A stretch of 35,229 bases of DNA from a virus. Numbering within the stretch: the first letter of the stretch is position 1; each line of letters starts with the position of its first letter. The DNA is taken from the IMG/VR virus record IMGVR_UViG_3300011013_001952, positions 1 to 35,229 of that record; one strand, written 5' to 3'. The notes under the pieces were generated by a model that ran no database searches, was not told where the DNA came from, and was given only the letters and a program-made list of their open reading frames with translations. Position numbers and translations under genes: made by a program. Positions 7,090 through 15,678 of the stretch are shown here, one piece after another.

Positions 7090-7553
7090 TGTCTAAAATT
7101 GATCCTAATACAGTTTTTATCGTAAAGCCAAAACCAATTGCTATTAAGAAGTTGACGGAAAATGCTACAGTGCCTACAAAGAACAATACTTCTGATGCAG
7201 GATGGGATTTATATGCTGTAGAAGATGCTGTAATAAATAGTGGAGATAGAACTACAATTGCCACCGGAGTTGCTATGGCTATCCCAGAAGGATATGTTGG
7301 TTTAATCTGGCCCCGTTCTGGCCTAGCCGTTAAAAGTGGTGTTGATGTATTTGCAGGAGTTATAGATTCAGGATACAGAGGCGAAATTAAAGTATGTTTA
7401 TATAACTCTTCTAAAGAAGAGCTAAAAATTACTACAGGTGATCGTATAGCACAAATTCTTTTCCAAGAGATCCCAAGCTTTTCCTTGACTATTGTTGATT
7501 CTCTTGATATAACTGAAAGAGGAGGCGATGGCTTTGGGAGTTCTGGCAAGTAG
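7089..7553 (+). CDS. dut: dUTPase (deoxyuridine 5'-triphosphate nucleotidohydrolase)
   Basis: The 154-residue trimeric-type dUTPase has all five family motifs: SDAGWDLYA at 35-43, PRSGLAVK at 75-82, GVIDSGYRGEI with catalytic Asp93, GDRIAQILF, and RGGDGFGSSGK as the very C-terminus (144-154). It converts dUTP to dUMP and PPi, keeping uracil out of phage DNA and supplying dUMP. The frame extends upstream to TTG 7065, but GTG at 7089 overlaps the previous TAG by one base and is preceded by AAGGAGAAG, so it is taken as the start. It begins the nucleotide and replication block. Confidence 0.95.
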   Translation: MSKIDPNTVFIVKPKPIAIKKLTENATVPTKNNTSDAGWDLYAVEDAVINSGDRTTIATGVAMAIPEGYVGLIWPRSGLAVKSGVDVFAGVIDSGYRGEIKVCLYNSSKEELKITTGDRIAQILFQEIPSFSLTIVDSLDITERGGDGFGSSGK

Positions 7554-7562
7554 GGAGATATT

Positions 7563-7877
7563 ATGTATAATTACAAAGCCAAACTAATTCGCTGCATAGA
7601 TGGAGATACTGTAGAGTTCGATGTAGACTTGGGATTAAGGTTAACCGCTAGACTGCGTTGTCGGTTATTAGGAGTAAATACTCCAGAACGTGGTCATGAA
7701 GATTATAAGAAGGCAACTCACGAACTTAAAAAACTAATCGTAGAAAATATGGATGACCAAGGATGTATTGATATTAGAACGTATAAAACTGGTAAATATG
7801 GAAGATGGCTGGTAGAAATTGGCGAAAATGCTAGTGTTAATAAGACTATGGCTGAGAGGTGGCCGTCAAACTATTGA
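7563..7877 (+). CDS. Staphylococcal-nuclease-like (SNase/thermonuclease) protein
   Basis: The short 104-residue SNase-fold nuclease carries IDGDTVEFDVDLG near residues 12-24, then RLRCRLLGVNTPERG with the catalytic-type Arg and Glu, and KTGKYGRWLVEI with the second Arg. It ends with a form of the family C-terminus. No signal peptide is present, so unlike secreted SNases it should act in the cytoplasm, where phage members could degrade host DNA or RNA. A GGGAG site sits 5-6 bases upstream of the start. It overlaps no real neighbour; a GTG-initiated frame that opens inside it (7859) belongs to the next gene's upstream region. Confidence 0.85.
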   Translation: MYNYKAKLIRCIDGDTVEFDVDLGLRLTARLRCRLLGVNTPERGHEDYKKATHELKKLIVENMDDQGCIDIRTYKTGKYGRWLVEIGENASVNKTMAERWPSNY

Positions 7878-7888
7878 TAGGATATCTA

Positions 7889-8467
7889 ATGAAAACAATT
7901 GTGTCTAGATTTATTATTTTAGCTATTGCGGGTCTGTCTATAATGACGATGATAGTTCTTGGGGCACCAAAAAAAAAGCTAAATAATACAGAAGCTAAGT
8001 TCGAGGAAATATATACTATCTTAACTAAGATGAACGAATACGAAAACTGTTTAGCTGACACTCAGCTGAGGAATCTACATTACGCTAAACCTCATACAGA
8101 GTTACAGAAGTTTTGTGTGGAGTGTTATGACTTATGGGGCAAGCAAGACGAAAGTATTGTAGAAATTTCTGTAGAAGAACTCAAACGGCTCAGAAAAACA
8201 TCCGAAGAAACAGTTGTCCCGGAAGAGGCTTTATCTATAGAAGAAGAATTAGATTCTATTATAACACTCTTGAAGGGGCATCGTTCCTTTTTATATATGA
8301 TACGGAATTCCGAAGAAAAAACGTATCACTATATGAAAAAGCATCCGTATGATAAAGCGGGTGCTGTAGATAAATGTCCTGATTGTGTTGCTCTCCGTAA
8401 AAAACAAACTACAGAGACAACTTTTATTTCTAAAAAAGAATATGATAAATTGATCAATGACAAATAA
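7889..8467 (+). CDS. Membrane-anchored protein with Cys pairs (192 aa)
   Basis: The frame can be read from GTG 7859, but ATG 7889 has an AGGA site with a 6-base gap and does not invade the nuclease gene. An N-terminal hydrophobic segment (about residues 5-22, IVSRFIILAIAGLSIMTMIV) acts as an anchor. It is followed by a charged, coiled-coil-prone soluble part with a CVECYDLW pair in the middle and a CPDC pair near the end. The Cys pairs could bind a metal together or make disulfides. The last 11 bases overlap the helicase gene. No family is recognised. Confidence 0.7.
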   Translation: MKTIVSRFIILAIAGLSIMTMIVLGAPKKKLNNTEAKFEEIYTILTKMNEYENCLADTQLRNLHYAKPHTELQKFCVECYDLWGKQDESIVEISVEELKRLRKTSEETVVPEEALSIEEELDSIITLLKGHRSFLYMIRNSEEKTYHYMKKHPYDKAGAVDKCPDCVALRKKQTTETTFISKKEYDKLINDK

Positions 8468-9923
8468 ACGCTCCCTACAAGACGTGGCGGCTGAAAGAGC
8501 TGTACTGGCTGGTTTATGTCAGTACGGCTTAGACGTTTTTTTAGACATTGACTTTATTGATACTGATCATTTTACTAATGAAATGAATCAGGTGCTTTTC
8601 AAGTGTATCAAAAAGGTGATATCGGAAAGCAGTCATGTCGAATTAGCTTCAATTTTATCAGCAGCTAATAATCTAAATCTATATGAGAACATCAATAATA
8701 AAAATGAGATCGGTTTTCTGCGGTCTCTTTTTAATTTTCCTATTCATAAAGACAATGTAAGTCTTCATGGTGCTAAGCTAGCTAAATTAAAACTAGCGAG
8801 AAACCTGAAACAAACACTTAAAGTTTGCGAGAAACGTCTTGATGCCGTCAGTGGAGACGAAGATTTAACTGAGTTGATCTCCATCGTAGAGTCTCCAGTA
8901 TTAGACGCTACGTCTGCCGTCTATGAGTCGTCTGGTACTACCCCAGAAATAATTGGTAATGATGTAGAAGATTATATTAATCATCTAGCTGACAATCCCG
9001 CTGAAATGATTGGTATTAGCAGTGGGTTTTCAATTTATGACCAAGCAATAGGTGGTGGTTTAAGAAGAAAGTGTGTGGACCTTGTGGCTGCACGTCCTAA
9101 GGTTGGCAAGTCTATGTTTGGAGATGCTGTAGCCCTCCACGTTACACAAAATTTAGATATTCCAGTTCTCATGTTAGACACAGAAATGTCTAAAGAGGAT
9201 CATCTTAATAGAATGTTGGCTAATTTAAGTGGTGTAGACATTAATAGAATCTCTACGGGTAAATTTGCGGATAACGAAATAGACAAAAGAAAAATAGAAG
9301 AAGCGGCCGAGAAGTTAAAGAGTATTCCCTATCACTACATTAGTATTGCTGGACAGCCCTTTGAAAACATTTTAGGATTAATGCGTAAGTGGCTCTATCA
9401 ACACGTTGGTGTTGACGAAAACGGCAGAACTAAAGACTGTCTTATAATATATGACTATTTAAAGCTAATGGGTTCTGATGGAATTTCTAACTCTATGCAA
9501 GAATTCCAGTTGCTAGGTTTTCAGATTACGCAACTCCATAATTTTTGTGTTAAGCACGACGTACCATGTTTAAGTTTTGTACAATTGAATAGAGATGGTA
9601 TAACTAAGGAATCAACAGATGTAGTTTCTGGTTCAGACCGTTTAATTTGGTTATGCACCAGTTTTACTATATTTAAAATGAAGTCAGACGAGGAAATAGC
9701 AGATGATCTAGAGGATAATGGTAATAGAAAATTAGTGCCCGTAGTGGCACGTCATGGGGCTGGACTGGATGATGGCGATTATATTAATATGAATATGTTT
9801 GGAAAATATGGAAAAATAGAAGAAGGTAAAACGCGCAACGAATTGAAAAAGTCTACCAGAAAAACAGACAAAGGATTTGAAACTGATGAAGATTACGACG
9901 GCGCAGATATCGCATCTGTCTAA
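8457..9923 (+). CDS. Replicative DNA helicase, DnaB-like
   Basis: The 488-residue protein has the DnaB plan: an N-terminal helical domain (AAERAVLAGLCQ, about residues 10-100), a linker, then a RecA-fold motor. Walker A is ARPKVGKS at 212-219, a divergent form of the usual GRPSMGKT; TEMSKEDHLNRMLA matches helicase motif H1a, IIYDYLKLM is the Walker B region, and SFVQLNRDG matches motif H3. It should unwind DNA at the fork as a hexamer in step with the primase encoded directly after it. It overlaps the upstream gene by 11 bases and the primase gene by 38 bases in another frame. Confidence 0.93.
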   Translation: MTNKRSLQDVAAERAVLAGLCQYGLDVFLDIDFIDTDHFTNEMNQVLFKCIKKVISESSHVELASILSAANNLNLYENINNKNEIGFLRSLFNFPIHKDNVSLHGAKLAKLKLARNLKQTLKVCEKRLDAVSGDEDLTELISIVESPVLDATSAVYESSGTTPEIIGNDVEDYINHLADNPAEMIGISSGFSIYDQAIGGGLRRKCVDLVAARPKVGKSMFGDAVALHVTQNLDIPVLMLDTEMSKEDHLNRMLANLSGVDINRISTGKFADNEIDKRKIEEAAEKLKSIPYHYISIAGQPFENILGLMRKWLYQHVGVDENGRTKDCLIIYDYLKLMGSDGISNSMQEFQLLGFQITQLHNFCVKHDVPCLSFVQLNRDGITKESTDVVSGSDRLIWLCTSFTIFKMKSDEEIADDLEDNGNRKLVPVVARHGAGLDDGDYINMNMFGKYGKIEEGKTRNELKKSTRKTDKGFETDEDYDGADIASV

Positions 9924-10929
9924 TAAATTATTTGATCGGGTTTCTGATTTGTTAGATCATTTTGAGATAGAATATGTCGAACATCATAACCGTCTTGCAT
10001 TTCCATGTCCAATACATGGTGGAGATAATCCCGATGGATGTTCTATTTTTATAGATGGAAATACAATTAAAGGAAACTGGAAATGTTGGACACGTCAGTG
10101 CGAAGAAGATTTTGCTTCTAATCTATTTGGTTTTGTGCGAGGAATTTTATCTTATCGGAATGATAAAAATGTACATCTGTTAGACACTTTTGAGTACTGC
10201 CTGAAATTTCTAGACACTAATATTGAGAGTCTAGACACTTACAGTGAACCTTTAGAGATAAACAAGGAACTCAAACTATTAGAAATTTTTGAAAAAAAAC
10301 CTGAACGTTATTCAAATAAAGTTAAACGGGACGAAGTACGACGTAGAATAAATATACCCGCTAAGTACTATATTAATAGAGGATATCGTTCTGAAACGTT
10401 AGATTTGTTTGATGTGGGACTTTGTTTGGAAAAAAATAGGCCAATGTCGGGAAGAATTGTTGTTCCAATTTATGATGAAGACTATAATTATGTTGGATGC
10501 GTTGGTAGATCTGTATCCCCAGACATGCTTCCCAAATGGTTGCATAGTAAAGGATTTAGAAAAACATATCTTTATGGACTAAACTTAGCTCATGAATACA
10601 TCGCTAAAACAGGAACTGTTATTCTAGTGGAAGGACAAGGCGACGTATGGAAGATGCATGAGGCGGGTTTTAAAAATACTGTTGGTATATTTGGAGCAAG
10701 TTTAACTGATGATCAATTAGTACTATTAGAACAAAGTGGAGCACTCGATGTCGTAATTCTCACAGATTCTGATGAAGCGGGCGAGAAGGCGGCGGAACAA
10801 ATAATGGAAAAATGTGGAAGAAGGTTTAATTATTATCGCCCCAAGATCTCCGAAAAGGATGTTGGAGATATGACAGTTACGAAGATTAAAGAAGAGCTTA
10901 GTGATCAAATCCAAGGAGCGTCTCTATGA
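9886..10929 (+). CDS. DnaG-type DNA primase
   Basis: The 347-residue primase shows an N-terminal zinc site (FPCPIHGG ... WKCWTRQCEED: Cys-x2-His, 22 residues, Cys-x4-Cys), a catalytic core segment (KYYINRGYRSETLDLFDVG) and a TOPRIM domain with VEGQGDVWK and LTDSDEAGEKAA (metal-binding Glu and Asp-x-Asp). It makes RNA primers for the DnaB and pol III machinery. It is shorter than bacterial DnaG (about 580 aa), lacking the C-terminal helicase-binding domain. Start: TTG 9877 is possible in frame, but AAGGA at 9871-9875 fits ATG 9886 (10-base gap). The stop makes an ATGA overlap with the next gene. Confidence 0.92.
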   Translation: MKITTAQISHLSNKLFDRVSDLLDHFEIEYVEHHNRLAFPCPIHGGDNPDGCSIFIDGNTIKGNWKCWTRQCEEDFASNLFGFVRGILSYRNDKNVHLLDTFEYCLKFLDTNIESLDTYSEPLEINKELKLLEIFEKKPERYSNKVKRDEVRRRINIPAKYYINRGYRSETLDLFDVGLCLEKNRPMSGRIVVPIYDEDYNYVGCVGRSVSPDMLPKWLHSKGFRKTYLYGLNLAHEYIAKTGTVILVEGQGDVWKMHEAGFKNTVGIFGASLTDDQLVLLEQSGALDVVILTDSDEAGEKAAEQIMEKCGRRFNYYRPKISEKDVGDMTVTKIKEELSDQIQGASL

Positions 10930-11747
10930 ATAGAATTCTTGCCTTTGCTGGAACTAAACAGGCTGGTAAAAACACTTGTTGCAACTTTTTACATGGCTAC
11001 CAGTTACGGTCATATCATATTATAGATAATTTTGCTATTACTGAAAGCGGCGAACTGGCTGTAGACACAAAGGTTGTAGATGCTGAAGGTAATGAGCAAC
11101 AAAATCAGGGCGTTCTAGATGTTACAAGAATCGATGCAGACTTCATGGAGTGGGCGATGTATAACATGTGGCCCTTTGTGAAACATTATGCGTTTGCTAC
11201 AGCCTTAAAAGAAATTTCTATGGGCTTATTTGGCTTGACTAAAGATCAGTGTTATGGTACTGATCAAGACAAAAATACTTTTACCACATGGAGATGGGAA
11301 AATATGCCCGGTGTTGGTAAAAAAAAGGGACGTATGAAAGCTAGAGAATTTCTGCAATATTTTGGTAGTGATATTTGTAGGGAAATAAATGAAAATGTTT
11401 GGACGGATACAACAATAGAACAGATAGAAAAAGAAAGCCCATTAATTGCAATTATTAGTGATTGTAGATTTCCAAACGAGGTAGAAGCTATTCATAGTGC
11501 TGGTGGTAAAGTTATTAAATTAACTCGACACAAAGATACTAAAGATCGACATGCTAGTGAAACAGCTTTAGAGGATTGGAAAGAATGGGATACCGTTATT
11601 GATAATCAAAACTTAAGTATCCAAGAGACAAATATAGAAATTATTAAAACCTTGGATGAGTGGGGATGGTTAGGAAGTGAAATTAAACAACCCGAACCTA
11701 CTGATAATAAACAATTGGTAGGAGGCATTAAAAAGATAAAAGAATAA
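10926..11747 (+). CDS. Deoxynucleoside monophosphate kinase (T4 gp1-like)
   Basis: The 273-residue P-loop kinase has GTKQAGKNT as Walker A near residues 9-17, and the dNMP kinase signature AREFLQYFGSDICREI in the middle, followed by NVWTD and ISDCRFPNEVEAI. In T4-type phages this enzyme phosphorylates dNMPs, including modified ones, to dNDPs. With dUTPase nearby it forms part of a nucleotide supply set. It lies between primase (ATGA overlap) and the RecB-like gene (overlap of one base, TAATG). The C-terminal 40 residues are an acidic, possibly disordered tail. Confidence 0.9.
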   Translation: MNRILAFAGTKQAGKNTCCNFLHGYQLRSYHIIDNFAITESGELAVDTKVVDAEGNEQQNQGVLDVTRIDADFMEWAMYNMWPFVKHYAFATALKEISMGLFGLTKDQCYGTDQDKNTFTTWRWENMPGVGKKKGRMKAREFLQYFGSDICREINENVWTDTTIEQIEKESPLIAIISDCRFPNEVEAIHSAGGKVIKLTRHKDTKDRHASETALEDWKEWDTVIDNQNLSIQETNIEIIKTLDEWGWLGSEIKQPEPTDNKQLVGGIKKIKE

Positions 11748-12766
11748 TGTTAATAACCTACATCAGAAGTTCCAGTTATAATAATTACGAATATTGTGAG
11801 ATGCAATATTTTATAACCTATGTGCTTGGCCATCAGTCTATCTCGGGCAAAAAGGCACAACTGGGAACGATTGTTCATAAGGTGATGGAATGTCTAGCCT
11901 CATGTAAAAAAAGACTCCAATACCGAGAGAACAAACAAATGTCTATTACTGACGATGCTCTCGGTAAAATTAAGTTCTCTAAGAGACAGCTTGATACCAA
12001 AAAGTTTGTAAACACTTTGCTTGATTTAAGTTATGATTACTATACTAGTACCTGTGTTCATAATTACACCAACGCAGATTTTAATTTTTGTAAAAAATCA
12101 ACATGGGATGCTTTGGAATATAACGATGGACAATTTGACCCCCGTAAGAGAAATGTGATCGCTAGTGAACCACAGTTTGATATCCCTATTGAAGAAGACT
12201 GGGCTAAGTATTCTTATAAAATGCCAGATGGCAAACGTATAGACGGAGTACTGGCTATCAAAGGAACTATTGATTTAGTAACACAAGTCGATGATAATAC
12301 TATCGAGGTGATTGACTGGAAAACGGGGAGACGTTTAAATTGGGCAACAGGTGAAGAAAAAACTTATGAAAAACTGATTGAAGATCCTCAACTGTTATTG
12401 TATAACTATGCTATATCAAAACTATTTCCTGAATATGACCAAGCTATCATGTCGATATTCTACATTAGGGATGGTGGTCCATTCAGCATGTGCTTTGACA
12501 GCAGCGATCAGAAGAAATTTCTGGGCATGCTTAAAAAGAGGTTTGAACAAATACAAAATAATAATACGCCTATGCCGATTTCTCGGGATAGAAGTAACTG
12601 GAAATGTACTAAACTATGTCACTTTTATAAAAATAAATGGCCCGGAACCAATAAAACTATGTGTCAATATGTTGAAGGAGAACTTAAAGGAACTGGCATG
12701 AAAGACACAATTAATAGTTGTACCAAAGAAGGCTTTAGTATTGGACACTATGAGGCACCGGGATAG
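11747..12766 (+). CDS. RecB/Cas4-like PD-(D/E)XK nuclease with putative Fe-S cysteines
   Basis: The 339-residue protein carries the PDDEXK core: GTIDLV with Asp176, then Asp190-Trp-Lys192 in VIDWKTGRR, and the QLLLYNYA motif that is typical of RecB-family nucleases. Four Cys are placed like a Fe-S nuclease ring: Cys17 in the N-terminal YEYCEMQY, and Cys287-x3-Cys291 and Cys306 near the end. The spacing differs from the usual C-x2-C-x5-C. It opens with SSSYNNYEYC, typical of Cas4/AddB-type proteins. It probably acts as a 5' or end-processing exonuclease in replication or recombination. Confidence 0.85.
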   Translation: MLITYIRSSSYNNYEYCEMQYFITYVLGHQSISGKKAQLGTIVHKVMECLASCKKRLQYRENKQMSITDDALGKIKFSKRQLDTKKFVNTLLDLSYDYYTSTCVHNYTNADFNFCKKSTWDALEYNDGQFDPRKRNVIASEPQFDIPIEEDWAKYSYKMPDGKRIDGVLAIKGTIDLVTQVDDNTIEVIDWKTGRRLNWATGEEKTYEKLIEDPQLLLYNYAISKLFPEYDQAIMSIFYIRDGGPFSMCFDSSDQKKFLGMLKKRFEQIQNNNTPMPISRDRSNWKCTKLCHFYKNKWPGTNKTMCQYVEGELKGTGMKDTINSCTKEGFSIGHYEAPG

Positions 12767-12786
12767 CTCCATGAAAGGAATGCAGT

Positions 12787-13437
12787 ATGAGCCTTTTAAG
12801 ATTAGACTTATTAAGCAATGAAGCAATTCAAAATTTATCTCCTTCCTTCGATCTTCTCACTCCCACAGATCACAAAGACGGTCAATATAGATTACGCCGT
12901 TATTCTATGGTAGAGTTGCTAACAGAACCCTATATGTTTAAAACCCTTCCAACTACTACATTTATGCAAACAGATGAGTATAATGATTTTCAAGGAAATA
13001 TTGAAAGAAAATTTGAGAATGTAGATGAGGATATATTGGATGGAAAAGGAATGAAGGAATTAATATATAAGTTTAGAACGTTCAATGAACTACCCATAGG
13101 AACTCCAATAGATATACATCAAATGAGAATCATAACTCTGTATGATGAGACTCCCGTTTCTCCTGAGGGAGTTCATCAAGATGGCTATGATTTTATTGCT
13201 ATGATTGGAATAGCAAGACATAATATAAAGGGAGGACACCTTCTAGTTTATACCGAACAAGACGGCGATCATTTTATGTCAATACCTTTAGATGCAGGTC
13301 AAATGGTTTCACTTGATGATACTAAATTGTGGCACAACGCTAGTGATATTGAGACTGTAGATAAAACCAAAAATGGATACATGGATGCGATTATTGTAAC
13401 AGCTAAAATAGATAAAAAGGATTCCGTTTGGATATAA
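12787..13437 (+). CDS. 2OG-Fe(II) dioxygenase, PF10014 (isoleucine dioxygenase-like) family
   Basis: The 216-residue protein matches the 2OG-Fe dioxygenase family that includes bacterial L-isoleucine 4-hydroxylase: an early RLRRYS segment, the VHQDGYDF motif with His130 and Asp132, GGHLLVY, and the distal LWHNASD with His183, giving the HxD...H iron triad. Family members usually have an Arg in a RDVLVVT-like strand soon after the distal His, and here that position reads YMDAIIVTAK, with Met. So 2OG binding may differ. Substrates in the family are free amino acids; here the substrate is unknown. It sits between two nuclease genes of the replication block, with an AAAGGA site 7-8 bases upstream. 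Confidence 0.78.
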   Translation: MSLLRLDLLSNEAIQNLSPSFDLLTPTDHKDGQYRLRRYSMVELLTEPYMFKTLPTTTFMQTDEYNDFQGNIERKFENVDEDILDGKGMKELIYKFRTFNELPIGTPIDIHQMRIITLYDETPVSPEGVHQDGYDFIAMIGIARHNIKGGHLLVYTEQDGDHFMSIPLDAGQMVSLDDTKLWHNASDIETVDKTKNGYMDAIIVTAKIDKKDSVWI

Positions 13438-13441
13438 AAAC

Positions 13442-13951
13442 ATGATTGAAATTGAAATTACAGAAGCTATGAAAAAACGAGCATGGAGAAAAGCTCGCAG
13501 TATGGGACAGCTGAAGAACTCTATTACTGCTGGTCAAGGAAATATTGCTGGTTTTTTAGGCGAAGAGGTTGCAAATGAGATAATCAATGGTATAGTATCA
13601 AATACATACGACTATGATATCTTGTATGAAACAACATCTAAAAAGATTAAGTACGATGTTAAAACAAAAAGATGTACTAGTGAGCCTAAGCCGTTTTATG
13701 AATGTAGCGTAGCCGCTTATAATACTAAACAAGGATGTGATAGATATGCATTTGTAAGGGTTGAATATAAAAACGGAAGGTGGGGAAGAGCGTGGGTGTT
13801 AGGGTGGCTAGAAAAGGAGGAGTATTTTAAAAATGCTCATAAGCTACGTAAGGGACAAGTAGATCCATCAAATGGATTTAAAGTGAAAGCTAATTGTTAT
13901 AATGTAGCAATTTCAGATCTCAAAAATTTTAGAAGAAGGAAGGGAAAGTAA
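13442..13951 (+). CDS. Small PD-(D/E)XK-like phage nuclease
   Basis: The 169-residue protein has the N-terminal helix and loop NIAGFLGEEVANEI with Glu42, then Asp59 in DYDILY, and Asp72-Val-Lys74 in YDVKTKR, a D...D-x-K arrangement of the PD-(D/E)XK superfamily. A C-terminal WVLGWLEKEEY and a basic end (NFRRRKGK) follow. I recall similar proteins in large phages and cyanophages. It could be a Holliday-junction, mismatch or host-restriction nuclease, but the motif does not say which. Its last base is the first base of the next small gene's ATG. Confidence 0.74.
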   Translation: MIEIEITEAMKKRAWRKARSMGQLKNSITAGQGNIAGFLGEEVANEIINGIVSNTYDYDILYETTSKKIKYDVKTKRCTSEPKPFYECSVAAYNTKQGCDRYAFVRVEYKNGRWGRAWVLGWLEKEEYFKNAHKLRKGQVDPSNGFKVKANCYNVAISDLKNFRRRKGK

Positions 13952-14127
13952 TGCCAACTAATGATTCCGAAGCCCGCCAAATATTTAGTATCATCAACGA
14001 GTTTATTGATGTACCAACCGCTAAAAAAATTACTACACGTCTTTATGAACAGGTTGGACAGCATACTGATAATGAATCTTTAGCAATTAGTTTAAAAATG
14101 CTCAAAGCTTTGTATGAGGATCATTAA
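13951..14127 (+). CDS. Small unrecognised protein (58 aa) just before the polymerase
   Basis: An open frame of 59 codons starts with ATG sharing one base with the upstream TAA (TAATG), with GGAAGGGAAAG ribosome-site material in front. It ends in TAA 14 bases inside the polymerase gene. The product is mostly helical and acidic: EARQIFSIINEFIDV, then TTRLYEQVGQHTDNESLAISLKMLKALYED. It fills what would otherwise be a 160-base gap, and the coupled overlaps on both sides support that it is translated. It resembles no family I know; an adaptor or regulatory role is only a guess. Confidence 0.6.
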   Translation: MPTNDSEARQIFSIINEFIDVPTAKKITTRLYEQVGQHTDNESLAISLKMLKALYEDH

Positions 14128-15676
14128 GTTGAATTGGGCTCCTCTTTCTGTACACACGCACTACAGTTTGTTACGTGGGTTTTGTAAGCCATATGAAGTT
14201 GTGTCTAAGTGCAAAGAGTATGGTTATCAAGCATGCGCTATTACTGACTATAAATCGGTTTCTGGCGCTGTAAATTTTTACAAAGCCTGTAAAGATGAAG
14301 GCATTAAGCCAATCATTGGATGTGATTTCGGTGATTGTACGCTCTTAGCCAAAAATAAAAACGGATGGTTGGACTTAATAGAATTAGTAGGAGCTATAGA
14401 CACTGATGATTTTAAGTCAGTTCTAACTGAGATATTTCAGAAAGATAATCTATACAAATTAGATAACTCTTTACGTGATAGAGAAATTTATTATGTACAT
14501 AAAGAAGATGCTATTCTACAAAGAATTCTTTTATGTTCTGGAATGAAAACTACTTTACCTAAAGTAGAATCAAAACTCGAAGAGCACAATAGGCGGTTTT
14601 TTGAATCAGACAAATTCTATTTACCTTCTCCAAACGATTTTGACGATATAGGAATTGATACAAGTGAGATTGAAAAAGTAAATGAAATAATTGATCTTTG
14701 TGAAGAGTATGATATACTAAGAAAACCAATGCTTCCCACGTTTGTATGTCCAGATGGAATGGAAGAAAATGACTATTTAACAGATCTCTGTAGAGAAGGA
14801 TGGAAACGTTTACTGATTCCACAAGGTAAAGTTAAGACAGACGATAAAAAACAAATTTATGTGGATCGTATAAAGACAGAATTAGATGTTATATTTGGAG
14901 CAGATCTATCTGGATACTTTCTTATTGTACAAGATATTATTAGACATGTTGAGGCTCAAGGATGGTTAGCAGGACCCGGACGAGGATCAGCCGCAGGATG
15001 CTTGATATCTTATTTAATCGGTATTACTAATGTGGACCCTATTGAATATGGTTTAATTTTTGAAAGATTTTATAACGAAGGAAGAAATACCGCAGAGTAC
15101 ACGTCTCTTCCTGATATTGATATTGATGTACCAGCTGAACATCGAGAGGATGTTATAGGTTATATTAAAGATAAATACGGATCAGACAACGTAGCACAAA
15201 TGCTTACATTTGGAAGACTACAGGGAAGAGCTGCTCTTAAAGAGGTTTTAAGAATGCACAACGCAGCTTCATTTGCTGAAATGAATGAAATTACAAAGGG
15301 TATTCCTAATGAGGCAGAAATTTCTGATCAACTAGAAAGCATGGAAGAGAAGTCTATTATTAAATGGGCTTTATTAAATGAGGGAGACAATCTTAGAAAG
15401 TGGTGTAAGATCAACGACGGCAAACTAGAAGGCTCTCTAGCGCCACTTTTTGAACAAGCTATAAGAATCGAAGGCACAAATAAGTCAATGGGAAAACACC
15501 CTGCTGGTGTTATTATTTCTAAACATCGTCTCAATTCTATCTGTCCTATGACTCAGGATAAAAGCGGCAATATGATGGCCGCCTTTGAAATGGGAGATCT
15601 TGAAAGTCAAGGACATGTAAAATTTGATATATTAGGTATTGATCTATTAAGTAAAATTATGGAAATTAAGGAGTAG
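14114..15676 (+). CDS. dnaE-N: DNA polymerase III alpha subunit, N-terminal half (PHP remnant and palm)
   Basis: Residues about 8-60 match the PHP start of DnaE (VHTHYSLL, AITDYKSVSGAVNFY, GIKPIIGCDFG). The usual 70-80 following residues of PHP are missing by comparison with E. coli DnaE, so the metal site is probably lost. The palm follows: GPGRGSAAGCLISYL, LIFERFYN, catalytic Asp334 and Asp336 in PDIDID, and Asp505 in KFDILG, which corresponds to the third catalytic Asp. The protein stops 15 residues after that motif; E. coli continues without a break. With the C half it makes about 1041 residues, close to full DnaE. An alternative start (TTG 14129) is possible. It overlaps the small upstream gene by 14 bases. 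Confidence 0.93.
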   Translation: MRIIKLNWAPLSVHTHYSLLRGFCKPYEVVSKCKEYGYQACAITDYKSVSGAVNFYKACKDEGIKPIIGCDFGDCTLLAKNKNGWLDLIELVGAIDTDDFKSVLTEIFQKDNLYKLDNSLRDREIYYVHKEDAILQRILLCSGMKTTLPKVESKLEEHNRRFFESDKFYLPSPNDFDDIGIDTSEIEKVNEIIDLCEEYDILRKPMLPTFVCPDGMEENDYLTDLCREGWKRLLIPQGKVKTDDKKQIYVDRIKTELDVIFGADLSGYFLIVQDIIRHVEAQGWLAGPGRGSAAGCLISYLIGITNVDPIEYGLIFERFYNEGRNTAEYTSLPDIDIDVPAEHREDVIGYIKDKYGSDNVAQMLTFGRLQGRAALKEVLRMHNAASFAEMNEITKGIPNEAEISDQLESMEEKSIIKWALLNEGDNLRKWCKINDGKLEGSLAPLFEQAIRIEGTNKSMGKHPAGVIISKHRLNSICPMTQDKSGNMMAAFEMGDLESQGHVKFDILGIDLLSKIMEIKE

Positions 15677-15678
15677 AC

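Noticed and set aside
12378-12701. 107-aa + strand frame inside the RecB-like gene
   Set aside because: It lies wholly inside a well-supported gene in another frame, with odd composition and no family.
12767-12786. Small intergenic gap before the dioxygenase as a regulatory region
   Set aside because: At 20 bases, it holds only the AAAGGA ribosome site.
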